From the NCBI RefSeq assembly GCF_014205165.1, contig NZ_JACHMZ010000001.1:5748501-5812500 (forward strand): 64,000 bases of DNA. The letters run 5' to 3'. Each line of letters begins with the position of its first letter. Position 1 is the first letter of the stretch. Shown here piece after piece: positions 26,189 through 34,750 of this stretch. Position numbers and translations under genes: made by a program. Under the pieces are notes generated by a model, which was not told where the DNA came from, made no database searches, and saw only the letters and a list, made by a program, of their open reading frames with translations. The stretch is from Micromonospora carbonacea (GTDB lineage: Bacteria > Actinomycetota > Actinomycetes > Mycobacteriales > Micromonosporaceae).

Positions 26189-26364
26189 CCGTGTATATCT
26201 CGCGGCACGCCTCCACGGATGCAATAGGTAAGCCCACTCCGGCGGTGCAGGCCCTCGAACCGGCGACGGGCCGGGCAAAGGTCTCCCAGACCGAGCCCCT
26301 CCTGCTCACCTTCGTGTGGCAGCGCATGCTGTCGCAACCAGCTCAAGCCGGTGGCCGCCGGTGA
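26185..26364 (+). CDS. Possible small coupled gene, 59 aa
   Basis: ATG 26185 overlaps the preceding stop, and its own TGA overlaps GTG 26361 of the epimerase (GTGA). The product begins MTVYISRHASTDAIG and shows no known domain. Two exact start/stop overlaps in a row are the main evidence; no ribosome binding site is visible, as expected with coupling. Confidence 0.42.
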   Translation: MTVYISRHASTDAIGKPTPAVQALEPATGRAKVSQTEPLLLTFVWQRMLSQPAQAGGRR

Positions 26365-27332
26365 CGGCGCGGGTGCTGGTGACCGGCGCGGCCGGCTTCA
26401 TCGGCTCACACGTCGTCGACGCACTTCTGGCCCGAGGCATGCAGGTGGTCGGCCTGGACCGCCGCCGCCTCGGCCAAGACGCCCTCGCCGGCGAAAACCT
26501 GTCAACCGCAGCCGGCAATCCGCTGTTCACACCGCTCTGCCGGGATCTGGCCACCGACCGGCTCGACGACACTCTCGAGGGCTGCGACATCGTGATTCAC
26601 CTGGCTGCCCGGCCAGGGGTCCGGCCCTCGTGGGGCATGGAGTTTCACGACTACGCGCAATCCAACGTGCTCGGCACCCACCGGCTGCTCGATGCCTGCG
26701 CCCGGTCGGGCGTACGGCGATTGGTCTATGCCTCGTCGTCGAGCGTCTACGGTCCGGCCGAGCGGCCCAGCCGCGAGACCGACCCGACCTGCCCGGTGTC
26801 GCCCTACGGGGTGAGCAAGCTCGCCGCCGAGCAACTGTGCCTGGCCTACGCCCGTCGCCCCGACAGCCGGCTCAGCGTCGTGGCGCTGCGCTACTTCACC
26901 GTGTATGGGCCACGGCAGCGACCCGACATGGCCATCGGCCGGCTGCTGTTCGCGGCCTACACCGGCCTGCCGGTCACCCTGTTCGGCGACGGCAGCCAAC
27001 GCCGGGAGTTCACCTACATCACTGACGTGGTCTCCGCGACGATCGCTGCCGCCCACATCGATACCGGCTGCGCTGTGGTGAATGTCGGCGGTGGCGCGAG
27101 CGTGTCCATGCGCGGCGCCATCCAGGAGGCGTCGGCGGTCACCGGACGACACATCCCCGTTCAGGTGGCCGACGAACAGCCCGGCGACGTCGCCTCCACA
27201 TCCGCGGACCTCACCCTTGCCGGCAGGCTGCTCGGCTACTGGCCCACCGTCGGCCTCCACGAGGGCTTGGCTCGGCAGTCCTCCTGGCTGGTCAATCTCT
27301 CCCGCGACCGGCTCGCGGCCTTCGCCTCCTGA
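26361..27332 (+). CDS. NAD-dependent sugar epimerase/dehydratase
   Basis: 323 aa from GTG 26361, coupled to the preceding small frame. The Rossmann motif VLVTGAAGFIGSHV is at residues 5-18, the catalytic Tyr149/Lys153 in SPYGVSKLAAE, with Ser-rich YASSSSVYG before it, and FTYITDVV toward the C-terminus: an extended short-chain NDP-sugar enzyme (UDP-glucose/GDP-mannose epimerase type). It should supply an activated sugar, presumably to the glycosyltransferase at 30.0 kb in the same operon. The exact sugar cannot be deduced. Confidence 0.88.
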   Translation: MTARVLVTGAAGFIGSHVVDALLARGMQVVGLDRRRLGQDALAGENLSTAAGNPLFTPLCRDLATDRLDDTLEGCDIVIHLAARPGVRPSWGMEFHDYAQSNVLGTHRLLDACARSGVRRLVYASSSSVYGPAERPSRETDPTCPVSPYGVSKLAAEQLCLAYARRPDSRLSVVALRYFTVYGPRQRPDMAIGRLLFAAYTGLPVTLFGDGSQRREFTYITDVVSATIAAAHIDTGCAVVNVGGGASVSMRGAIQEASAVTGRHIPVQVADEQPGDVASTSADLTLAGRLLGYWPTVGLHEGLARQSSWLVNLSRDRLAAFAS

Positions 27333-27350
27333 CTTTGAAGGAAGCCTCTC

Positions 27351-28304
27351 ATGATCGTCTTGACCGCTGACTCCGCGAGTGAGTTGTTCACCGCCGCCTG
27401 CCAGGCAGTCCTGCTCAACGGCCGCATCGCCTGCCCGCGCGACATGATGACCACCGAGGTCGTCGGCGCTCACCTGTGCCTGACCAATCCTCGACGCCGG
27501 CTGGTCTCTGTGCCGCCCATCCGCCTCATCAACCCGGCGTTCGCCGTCGCCGAGGCACTGTGGATCCTCTCCGGCTCGGACGACCCGTGGATCTTCGACT
27601 TCAACGACAACCTGCGCCGCTACGCGGACGACGGCATCCTCCAGGGCGCGTACGGGCCACGAATCCGTCGATGGGGCGACCGCGTCGACCAGCTCGACGC
27701 GGTCGTCCGGAAGCTGACAGCCGACCGGGACTCCCGACAGGCCGTCGTCCAGATCTACGACCCAGGACGCGACCACCGCGGCCACCGCGATGTGCCGTGC
27801 ACTCTCGGGTACCGGTTCCTGATCCGGCAGGGCAGGCTCGAGATGCACACCACCATGCGCAGCCAGGACCTGTGGCTCGGCTTCCCGTACGACATCTTCG
27901 CGACCACGCTCCTGCAGGAGCTGATGGCCGGCTGGCTGGGTGTCGAGGTCGGCGAGTACCACCACTACGTCGACTCGCTGCACCTGTACGCCGAGCACGC
28001 CCCGGCCGCTGCCGAGTGCCTCCACCACGAGCCAGCCGTCACCGAGATGGATCCGCTCGGCGTGGACTGGCCCGACCTGGACTCCGTCCTCGCCCGGATC
28101 ATCCGTGGCGACGGTGACCTGTCCGACGGCACCTCATGGGACACGTTCGGACGCGTGCTGACCAGTTACCGGAGCTGGAAGCTCGGCCAGCGCGACTTGG
28201 CGCGCACGCTCGCCCACGACACACCGGGGCCGCTCGGCGCTGCCCTTGTCGCCTGGTATCAGCACCTCACCCAGCCGGCCCTCGTCTCGGCGGAGCTGGC
28301 ATGA
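27351..28304 (+). CDS. Thymidylate-synthase-family pyrimidine C5 (hydroxy)methylase
   Basis: 317 aa; GAAGGAAG precedes ATG 27351. The nucleophile is Cys150 in DVPCTLGYRF, the phosphate-binding MRSQDLWLG is at 169-177, and the H/Y pair lies in SLHLY near 209-213. The TS motif LGLPFNIA, whose Asn reads uracil, is here LGFPYDIF: Asp181 replaces that Asn. The same change marks T4 dCMP hydroxymethylase and the CMP hydroxymethylase MilA of mildiomycin synthesis. I infer a cytidylate substrate and a 5-hydroxymethyl product, using methylene-tetrahydrofolate. The next gene, a carbamoyltransferase coupled by ATGA, could act on the new hydroxyl. Confidence 0.82.
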   Translation: MIVLTADSASELFTAACQAVLLNGRIACPRDMMTTEVVGAHLCLTNPRRRLVSVPPIRLINPAFAVAEALWILSGSDDPWIFDFNDNLRRYADDGILQGAYGPRIRRWGDRVDQLDAVVRKLTADRDSRQAVVQIYDPGRDHRGHRDVPCTLGYRFLIRQGRLEMHTTMRSQDLWLGFPYDIFATTLLQELMAGWLGVEVGEYHHYVDSLHLYAEHAPAAAECLHHEPAVTEMDPLGVDWPDLDSVLARIIRGDGDLSDGTSWDTFGRVLTSYRSWKLGQRDLARTLAHDTPGPLGAALVAWYQHLTQPALVSAELA

Positions 28305-30010
28305 CCGCGAATGTGGTGCTCGGGCTGTGCGCGTACACGCATGACTCGGCGGCGGCGCTGCTGGTCGACGGCCACCTGATCGGCTTCGTCGAGGAGGAAC
28401 GGCTCGACGGGATCAAGCACAGCAAGGCCTACCCGGCACACGGTGTCGCCTGGCTGCTCGACGAGGCCGGTCTCTCATCGGCGGACGTGACCACCGTGGC
28501 GTACAACTTCGATGGACGCCGCTACCTGGGAGCACTGGGCCAACTGCCGACCCATCTGCGACAAGCTGCCAGCCGGGCTCGAGCGGTGCCTCGGGCTCGC
28601 AGCTTCACCACGGTCCACCGCCGCTACCAGGCCCGGATGCGGGACCTGGCCGAACGCTTCCCGCGCGCTCGACTGCAAGCGGTGCCGCACCACCGGGCGC
28701 ATGCCCTGTACGCCTTCGCCGCCGCCGGCGTGGACGACGCGGCGGTCCTGATCGTCGACAGCCTCGGCGAGTTGCAGACCACCACCACCTGGCACGCACG
28801 TCAACGCCGCTCGCAGCTCAGCCTCGACCTGGCACACGCGATCGACGACCCGGCCTCCCTCGGCTACGCCTACGGCGCCGTCACCGAGCACCTCGGCTGG
28901 CGGCGCGGTGACGAGGAAGGCACCGTGATGGCGCTGGCCGCCCTCGGCGACCCCGCCCGGTTCCGAGACCTGATATCCCGGGCGATCCGACGCACCACCG
29001 ACGGCTTCACCCTCGACCCGGCGCTGATCGCGCTGCGGGTGCTCGCCAGCCGCTACGGCCGGGTCACACCCGCGTTCACCGCCGCCACATGCCCGCCCCG
29101 CACGCCGACGGCACCGGTCGAGCCTGTCCACGCCGATCTGGCCGCTGCGCTGCAGGAACGCACCGAGCAGGTGATGCTGCATCTCGCCGAGCGGGCCCGG
29201 CGGCTGACCGGCTCGGGGCTGCTCTGCCTGGGCGGTGGGGTTGCGATGAACTGCGTCAGTGCCGGCCTCATCGCCCAAGCCGGCATCGTCGACGAGGTGC
29301 ACGTACCGCCCGCCCCTGGCGACGCGGGCACCGCGATCGGCGCCGCCGCCCAGGTCTGGCTCGACCTGACCGGCCGACCGCCCACCGGGGTCCGCCATCA
29401 CTGCTACCTCGGCCCCGCCTATCCCGACCTAGCACTACCGGCGGCACCGCGCGCGGGACTGCACGCGAGCCGGCCGGCCGAACCTGTCCGCGAATTGGCG
29501 CGGCAGTTGGCGGACGGAGCGATCGTGGGGTTGTTCACCGGCGCGCTGGAGGCCGGGCCCCGGGCACTGGGGCACCGGTCGATCCTCGCCTCTCCCCTGG
29601 AGGCCGGTGTGGTCGAGCGGCTCAACGCCACTGTCAAGTTCCGCGAACCGTTCCGGCCTTTCGCCCCTGTCGTCCTCTCCGACAGGGCCACCGACTACTT
29701 TCGGCTGCGCCAACCGTCGCCGTACATGTCGCTCGCCGCTCCCGTGACCGAGCTGGCCCGCAACAAGCTGCCCGCGATCGTGCACGTCAACGGCACCGCC
29801 CGAGTCCAGACGGTCACCCGCGAGCAACACCCCATCCTCGCCGACGTCCTCACCCGGTTCGGTGAGATCACCGGACACCCGGTGCTGATCAACACCTCGC
29901 TGAACATCAAGGGCAAGCCGATCTGCGGCACCCCAGAGATGGCACTGGACTGCCTCACCGAATCCGGCTTGGACGCGCTACTCATCGAAGGCTGGTGGGT
30001 GACCAAGTGA
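28301..30010 (+). CDS. NodU/TobZ-family O-carbamoyltransferase
   Basis: 569 aa from ATG 28301, overlapping the previous stop. The N-terminal Kae1-like domain has VVLGLCAYTHDSAAALLVDG, the metal-binding VPHHRAHALY (His130, 131, 134) and LCLGGGVAMNC. The C-terminal YrdC-like domain has GPRALGHRSILASP, FRPFAPVV and PVLINTSLNIKGKPI. These are the hallmarks of enzymes that carbamoylate hydroxyl groups from carbamoyl phosphate and ATP (TobZ, CmcH, NodU). Acceptor in this pathway: probably the hydroxymethyl group of the modified pyrimidine or a sugar hydroxyl. Ends GTGA-coupled to the glycosyltransferase. Confidence 0.92.
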   Translation: MTANVVLGLCAYTHDSAAALLVDGHLIGFVEEERLDGIKHSKAYPAHGVAWLLDEAGLSSADVTTVAYNFDGRRYLGALGQLPTHLRQAASRARAVPRARSFTTVHRRYQARMRDLAERFPRARLQAVPHHRAHALYAFAAAGVDDAAVLIVDSLGELQTTTTWHARQRRSQLSLDLAHAIDDPASLGYAYGAVTEHLGWRRGDEEGTVMALAALGDPARFRDLISRAIRRTTDGFTLDPALIALRVLASRYGRVTPAFTAATCPPRTPTAPVEPVHADLAAALQERTEQVMLHLAERARRLTGSGLLCLGGGVAMNCVSAGLIAQAGIVDEVHVPPAPGDAGTAIGAAAQVWLDLTGRPPTGVRHHCYLGPAYPDLALPAAPRAGLHASRPAEPVRELARQLADGAIVGLFTGALEAGPRALGHRSILASPLEAGVVERLNATVKFREPFRPFAPVVLSDRATDYFRLRQPSPYMSLAAPVTELARNKLPAIVHVNGTARVQTVTREQHPILADVLTRFGEITGHPVLINTSLNIKGKPICGTPEMALDCLTESGLDALLIEGWWVTK

Positions 30011-31041
30011 GAATCGGTTACAGCTTCTGGGGATTCCTCGGACCCGGCATCACCGACACCCCGGACGGAGGCCGCAGCCACCGCCGGACCTTGGTCGACG
30101 GGCTACGTACAGCCGGCCACGACATCGTCTTCCTTCAACCCAACCGGGACCTGTGCGAGGCCGGCGACGATCTCACCGGCCACTACCGCTGGGACGTGGG
30201 CCTGCCCAACCTCGACGCTCTCTTCCTCGAATGGCGCTGGCCCATTCCCGGTCGTAACACCACCGTCTGCGGCCGACCCGGCCACACCTGCGACCTGCAT
30301 CGACAGGGCGAACTGCTTGACCATTACACCCATCAGGTCGGCACCCCGACGCTCCTGTGGGACAAGGACCGCCAGCTGCTCGCAACAGACCCCCTTCGCC
30401 GTGCCCACAACGTGACCGTCTGTGAACCCGCTCTGCACCCGACGCCGGGCGCAGTGCCATTGCTCTTTCCTGTGGCCGACACTGCCATCGACGCCGCTGA
30501 CCCGGCTGCGCTGGCGGCCCTGCCCCGCCGGATTCCGCTCGTCTACGTCGGCAACCAGTACGACCGCGACCACGCGTTCGACACCTACTTCGCGCCGGCC
30601 GCCGCCCAACTGCCCCACCTGATCGCCGGCAAGTGGACCGACATCAGACGCTGGCCGGATCTGAACTTCATCGGCAGAGTTCCGTTCCCCAGAGTGTCCG
30701 CGATCTACGCCGACGCGCTCGCCACCGTCCTGCTGCTTCCCGCCCGGTACGCCGAAGCAGGACAAATGACCCAACGGATCTTCGAGGCCGTCCTCGCCGG
30801 CTGCGTGCCCCTGCTGCCTCGTGATGTCCGCTGCGCCGACGCCCTTGTTCCCTCGTCACTGATCGTCCGCGACGCCACGGAGGTGCGGCACCGCATCGGC
30901 TGGCTCAGCGAGATCGCCGGCACCGGTGACCACGCCAACCTGATCGCGGGGTGCCTACGGCACCTCGACCCGTTCCGACTCTCGTCCCAGCTCGAGGTGC
31001 TCACCTACCTGCTGCATCACCCGGAGTCGGTGCCGTCATGA
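30007..31041 (+). CDS. Glycosyltransferase, GT-B-like
   Basis: 344 aa from GTG 30007, overlapping the carbamoyltransferase stop. MRIGYSFWGFLGPG-type start, then GGRSHRRTLVDGLRTAGHDI, the N-terminal Rossmann half. The C-terminal half has the nucleotide-sugar region QMTQRIFEAVLAGCVPLLPR, as in GT4/CgeB-like transferases (Glu and Gly of the EAxAxGxP pattern). It should transfer the sugar made by the epimerase to the modified nucleoside, or act on a peptidyl/lipid acceptor. Cytosolic, no membrane segment. Confidence 0.75.
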   Translation: MRIGYSFWGFLGPGITDTPDGGRSHRRTLVDGLRTAGHDIVFLQPNRDLCEAGDDLTGHYRWDVGLPNLDALFLEWRWPIPGRNTTVCGRPGHTCDLHRQGELLDHYTHQVGTPTLLWDKDRQLLATDPLRRAHNVTVCEPALHPTPGAVPLLFPVADTAIDAADPAALAALPRRIPLVYVGNQYDRDHAFDTYFAPAAAQLPHLIAGKWTDIRRWPDLNFIGRVPFPRVSAIYADALATVLLLPARYAEAGQMTQRIFEAVLAGCVPLLPRDVRCADALVPSSLIVRDATEVRHRIGWLSEIAGTGDHANLIAGCLRHLDPFRLSSQLEVLTYLLHHPESVPS

Positions 31042-31092
31042 CCCACCGTGTCACCACCGGACGAGCGCACCACACCTCTACCCTGGAGAACC

Positions 31093-31614
31093 ATGGACAG
31101 GATCGCCATCATCGGCTGCGGCGGCAGCGGCAAGTCCACCGTCGCGCGCCAGTTGGCCCGGATCCTCGACACGCCGTTGACGCACCTCGACGCGACCTAC
31201 TACGACGAGCACTGGAACCCCTTACCGCAGGACGAATTCGCCGCCCGGCAGGAGAAGCTCGTCGCTGGCGAACGGTGGATCATCGAGGGCAACTACGCCG
31301 GTACCCTACCGATCCGGCTTGCCGCCGCGGACACCGTGATCTTCCTCGATCTACCGGCCAGAGCCTGCCTATGGGGCATCGCCCAGCGCCGCTGGCGCTA
31401 CCGCGGCGGGCAACACCACCAGGACGGCGTCTACGACCGAATCACCTGGAACTTCGTCCGCTACATCCTCGGCTACCGGCGCACCATGCGCCCGCGAGTC
31501 CAGAATCTTGTCCGAGAACACGGGCCACACGTCCGCCTGATCACCCTCACCAGCCGCCGCCAGGCCGCCGAACTAGTGAAACGCGTCCGCGACGAGCATC
31601 AGCCCGTGACCTGA
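31093..31614 (+). CDS. Small P-loop kinase, FlaR/adenylate-kinase-like
   Basis: 173 aa from ATG 31093 with GGAG upstream; the frame is open earlier but unsupported. P-loop GCGGSGKST is at 8-16, WIIEGNYAGTLPIRLAAADT holds the acceptor-site Asp region, and FLDLPARACLWGIAQRRWRY the lid-type Arg. This is the FlaR/topology-modulation family of small nucleotide kinases. In this operon a nucleoside or nucleotide phosphoryl transfer is likely. Confidence 0.75.
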   Translation: MDRIAIIGCGGSGKSTVARQLARILDTPLTHLDATYYDEHWNPLPQDEFAARQEKLVAGERWIIEGNYAGTLPIRLAAADTVIFLDLPARACLWGIAQRRWRYRGGQHHQDGVYDRITWNFVRYILGYRRTMRPRVQNLVREHGPHVRLITLTSRRQAAELVKRVRDEHQPVT

Positions 31615-31638
31615 CCGCGACGGAACGGGAGGCGACGA

Positions 31639-32454
31639 ATGTCGGCCAATCCGTTCCTTGACCCCACCCTGGTCCACGGCGACCTCTACCAGGGCGACGG
31701 CCGGCTCGCCGACCGCACTCACGCGCTGCATCGTGCCAAGATCAGCGGAAGCGACGCCGCCGACACGATCGCCGACCTGCTCGCCGCCCGGGTCCCGGCC
31801 GGGGCAGCCGTGCTCGACATCGGTTGCGGGCGCGGCACCACAACCCTGCGCCTGGCCGACCGGCTCCGGCCCCGCCGGCTCATTGCCGTCGACGCCTCGA
31901 CCGCGCTTCTCCGCACCACCCGCGACCGCCTCGGCGACGCTGGCCCATTGGGCTCAGTGGTCTGCGCTGACTTCCACCACCTGCCGCTGCCGGACAGCGT
32001 GGTTGACGCCGCGGTTGCTGCCTTCTGCCTGTACCACTCTCCGACGCCGGATCTGGTCGTAGCGGAGATCACCCGCTGCCTACGCCCTGGCGGTACAGCG
32101 GTCCTGGTCACCAAGTCCCTAGACAGCTACGCCGAACTCGACCATCTGGTCCACGCCGCCGGCCTGGACCCACACGCCACGAGGCGATCGAGCCTCTACG
32201 AGAGCTTCCACAGCGGCAACCTGCACACCATCGTCGCCACCAAGCTGACCGTCATCGACATCCAGCATGAGGAACACGTCTTCCACTTCGCGGACGCCAC
32301 GCACCTCGCCCGGTACCTCATCACCACACCCAAATACCGGATCACCCTGACTGGCGGGATCCCCGCCCTCGCAGCGGCCCTCCAGCAGCGGCTGCCCGCG
32401 CCGCCCTACGCAACCCGATCCACCGTCAGTTACGCCGTAGCGGTGCGGCCATGA
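31639..32454 (+). CDS. SAM-dependent methyltransferase, class I
   Basis: 271 aa from ATG 31639, after GGGAGG. Motif I AVLDIGCGRGTTTL is at about 57-70, motif II LIAVDAST follows, and VVDAAVAAFCLYHSPTP and LRPGGTAVLVTKS are motifs post-II and III: an O- or N-methyltransferase of the UbiE/type 11 fold. The last 80 residues form a substrate-binding lid. The stop is ATGA-coupled to the next gene. Substrate probably the nucleoside or its sugar. Confidence 0.82.
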   Translation: MSANPFLDPTLVHGDLYQGDGRLADRTHALHRAKISGSDAADTIADLLAARVPAGAAVLDIGCGRGTTTLRLADRLRPRRLIAVDASTALLRTTRDRLGDAGPLGSVVCADFHHLPLPDSVVDAAVAAFCLYHSPTPDLVVAEITRCLRPGGTAVLVTKSLDSYAELDHLVHAAGLDPHATRRSSLYESFHSGNLHTIVATKLTVIDIQHEEHVFHFADATHLARYLITTPKYRITLTGGIPALAAALQQRLPAPPYATRSTVSYAVAVRP

Positions 32455-33194
32455 GCGGGGCCATCTTCGTCAAGCGGTACGACGACCCGGAACGCTGCGC
32501 CGCCGCTGCTGCCCACCACGCCTGGCTGGCTGGCCTGGGCTCCGGGGTACGCCTGCCCGCGCTCGTCGCGCGGAGTACTCGGCATCTGATCTTCGAGCGG
32601 CTGATGGGGCACGCACTGGGCGTCGAAGATCTTCCGCGGGCCGCTGCGGCACTCGGCCGGCTTCACGGTGCCGCGCACCGAGATGCACTGCGGACCGCTT
32701 GTCTCGATCAACCCCACATCACCTCGACCGGACTCGTAATCTCCGACTTCGCCAGCCCGCGTCAGGCGGCGCTACACCACGCCGCAGCCGCGGCGGGCGT
32801 CCACGAATCAGTCATTAACGCCGTACTCGACAGAGTCGGGGAGCCAGTGACGTTCTACAAGGACCCGAACATTCGGAACTACCTTGCGAACGGCAATGAG
32901 GTCGCCGTCGTCGACTTCGACGACCTGACACTCGCTCCCTTCGGCTACGACCTGGCCGGCCTCCTGGTCACCGCATCAATGACCTACGGCCGCCTCGCCG
33001 ACCTATCGATCGCTCGCTGTCTCCGCGCCTACCGCGTCGCTGTCGCGCCCCACATCTGCAGCTTGGCCGACCTGAAACGGTACGCCGAGCTGCACCACCT
33101 GCTGACTCTGCGATATCTCGGCCGCAACGGCTACCGGCACGCCTGGCCCACCGTCCGGCCTTGGCCCGACCCGTTCCTCACCGAACTGAGCTGA
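32451..33194 (+). CDS. APH-fold kinase with altered catalytic loop
   Basis: 247 aa from ATG 32451, coupled to the methyltransferase. The core of the phosphotransferase fold is present: the N-lobe is short (Lys8), and the catalytic segment FYKDPNIRNYLANGNE (135-150) followed by VAVVDFDD (151-158) gives Asp138, Asn143 and the metal Asp155. The normal HGD is YKD here, with His replaced. It is probably a small-molecule kinase, perhaps on the pathway product or for self-protection. Unusually short N-lobe; possible loss of activity cannot be excluded. Confidence 0.7.
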   Translation: MSGAIFVKRYDDPERCAAAAAHHAWLAGLGSGVRLPALVARSTRHLIFERLMGHALGVEDLPRAAAALGRLHGAAHRDALRTACLDQPHITSTGLVISDFASPRQAALHHAAAAAGVHESVINAVLDRVGEPVTFYKDPNIRNYLANGNEVAVVDFDDLTLAPFGYDLAGLLVTASMTYGRLADLSIARCLRAYRVAVAPHICSLADLKRYAELHHLLTLRYLGRNGYRHAWPTVRPWPDPFLTELS

Positions 33195-33208
33195 AAAGGA
33201 ACTCCCGG

Positions 33209-33862
33209 ATGGCCCCGACAACCGAACTCGTTATCGCCCGCCACGGCGAAGCCGCCTGCAACGTCGTCGGAATCGTCGGCGGCGAACAGGGCTGCACCGG
33301 CCTCACCGGCCGCGGCCGGAACCAGGTGGAGCAACTCGCCACCCACCTGGCCGCCGACCACGCCGACCGGCCCTATGCCGCCCTCTACGCCACACCCCGA
33401 CTGCGCGTCACCCAGACTGCCGAGATCATCGCTCAAGCTCTGCACATGCCCGCCACCATCGACCCGGACCTCCGCGGCCCTGACCACGGCGATGCCGACG
33501 GCCGGCTTTGGGTCGACATCAAGACTTCCTTCCAGGGGCCGCCTCAGCACAGCCCGGACTGCCAATACGCTTCCGGCTCCGAGACATGGAACGAGTACCT
33601 CGACCGAGCGACCGCTGCACTGCAGAAGATCCTCGCCCGCCACGATGGTGAACGAATCCTCATCGCCGCCCACGGCGAAACCGTCGAAGCGGCCCACAAC
33701 CTGCTCCTCGGCCTCCCCCGGAACGCATGCCTGCGGCTCGGCTTCGTCACCGACCACGCCTCCGTCGCCAGGTGGCTGCGACCGACCAACCGTTTCGGCC
33801 GCACCATCTGGCAACTCGTCAACCACAACGACACCCGACACCTCCGCCCCCGCCATGACTGA
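33209..33862 (+). CDS. Histidine phosphatase family protein
   Basis: 217 aa from ATG 33209 with AAGGAA upstream. RHGEAA at 11-16 has the phospho-accepting His12, Arg and Glu; LYATPRLRVTQTAEIIAQAL and LIAAHGETVEA hold the second Arg and His of the branch-1 (phosphoglycerate-mutase-like) fold. It should remove a phosphate, for example from a nucleotide intermediate or from a phosphorylated, inactive product made by the neighbouring kinases. Overlaps the following gene by 8 bases. Confidence 0.85.
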   Translation: MAPTTELVIARHGEAACNVVGIVGGEQGCTGLTGRGRNQVEQLATHLAADHADRPYAALYATPRLRVTQTAEIIAQALHMPATIDPDLRGPDHGDADGRLWVDIKTSFQGPPQHSPDCQYASGSETWNEYLDRATAALQKILARHDGERILIAAHGETVEAAHNLLLGLPRNACLRLGFVTDHASVARWLRPTNRFGRTIWQLVNHNDTRHLRPRHD

Positions 33863-34715
33863 CCTCAGCGTTCACCTCGCGCTCTGCCGACGGCTCTTCG
33901 ACGCCGACGCCAAGCCCGTTGCCTCGCACCCTGGGCACGCTGGCACTCGCGTGCTCCGCGCCTCGACGGCCGCTCATGGAGACGTCGTTGTCAAGATCCA
34001 TCGCAGCCTGGAGCGACACCATCAGGAAGTCCACGCCTACCGGACCTGGGTTCCTGCCCTCGGAGACAGGGCACCCCGACTGCTCGCGACAACCGACGAC
34101 CCACCGGCCATCGTCATCACCGCCGTAGCGGGAGTCCCGCTCAACGAGCGGCAACTCGACCCCGAGGCTGAGCAGAGCGCCTACCGGCAGGCAGGACAGC
34201 TACTCAAGACACTGCACGCCGCTGGACCGCCCCGCCTCGAACCGGACTCGACGGCCTGGCTTGCCGAACGCGCCGAGTACTGGATTCGCCTCGCTGGAGA
34301 TCGGATCACGCCCAGCTACCGGGCCGAGGCTCGCGCCCACATGCGAGCGCTACGAGAGCTCGCACCGCTACCGGCTACGCCGTGCCACCTCGACTTCATG
34401 CCTCGCAACCTGCTCTACGGCGACGACGGCATAGTCCGGCTGATCGACTTCGAGCACAGCCGCTACGACCTTGCGCCTCGCGACCTCGTACGCCTCGCCA
34501 CCCGCATCTGGCCCCTCCGCCCAGACCTACGCGAAAGCCTCCTCAACACCTACGGTCCACTCACCGCCACAAACGAGAATGTGATGCGGCACTGCGCACA
34601 CCTGGACGCCCTGACCGAGGAGGTAAGGATGAGGTCGCAATCGCCGAAGTGCTCCCATGGATCAACCGGCATCGACCCATTGGGACATCCCATTACAGGA
34701 TCCGGGCAGCCATAA
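33855..34715 (+). CDS. Aminoglycoside-phosphotransferase-fold kinase
   Basis: 286 aa from ATG 33855. ATP lysine K47 in DVVVKIH, catalytic CHLDFMPRNLLY (His178, Asp180, Asn185) and metal Asp198 in RLIDFEHSRYD are all in place. The family phosphorylates hydroxyl groups of antibiotics or metabolites. Two APH-fold kinases and a phosphatase at the end of a biosynthetic operon fit self-resistance by phosphorylation, with later activation, but a biosynthetic step is equally possible. The last 30 residues differ in character from the domain, so the C-terminus may have been changed. Confidence 0.82.
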   Translation: MTDLSVHLALCRRLFDADAKPVASHPGHAGTRVLRASTAAHGDVVVKIHRSLERHHQEVHAYRTWVPALGDRAPRLLATTDDPPAIVITAVAGVPLNERQLDPEAEQSAYRQAGQLLKTLHAAGPPRLEPDSTAWLAERAEYWIRLAGDRITPSYRAEARAHMRALRELAPLPATPCHLDFMPRNLLYGDDGIVRLIDFEHSRYDLAPRDLVRLATRIWPLRPDLRESLLNTYGPLTATNENVMRHCAHLDALTEEVRMRSQSPKCSHGSTGIDPLGHPITGSGQP

Positions 34716-34750
34716 GATCACTAACGAGGTTGGATGAGCTCTCGCCAAGC

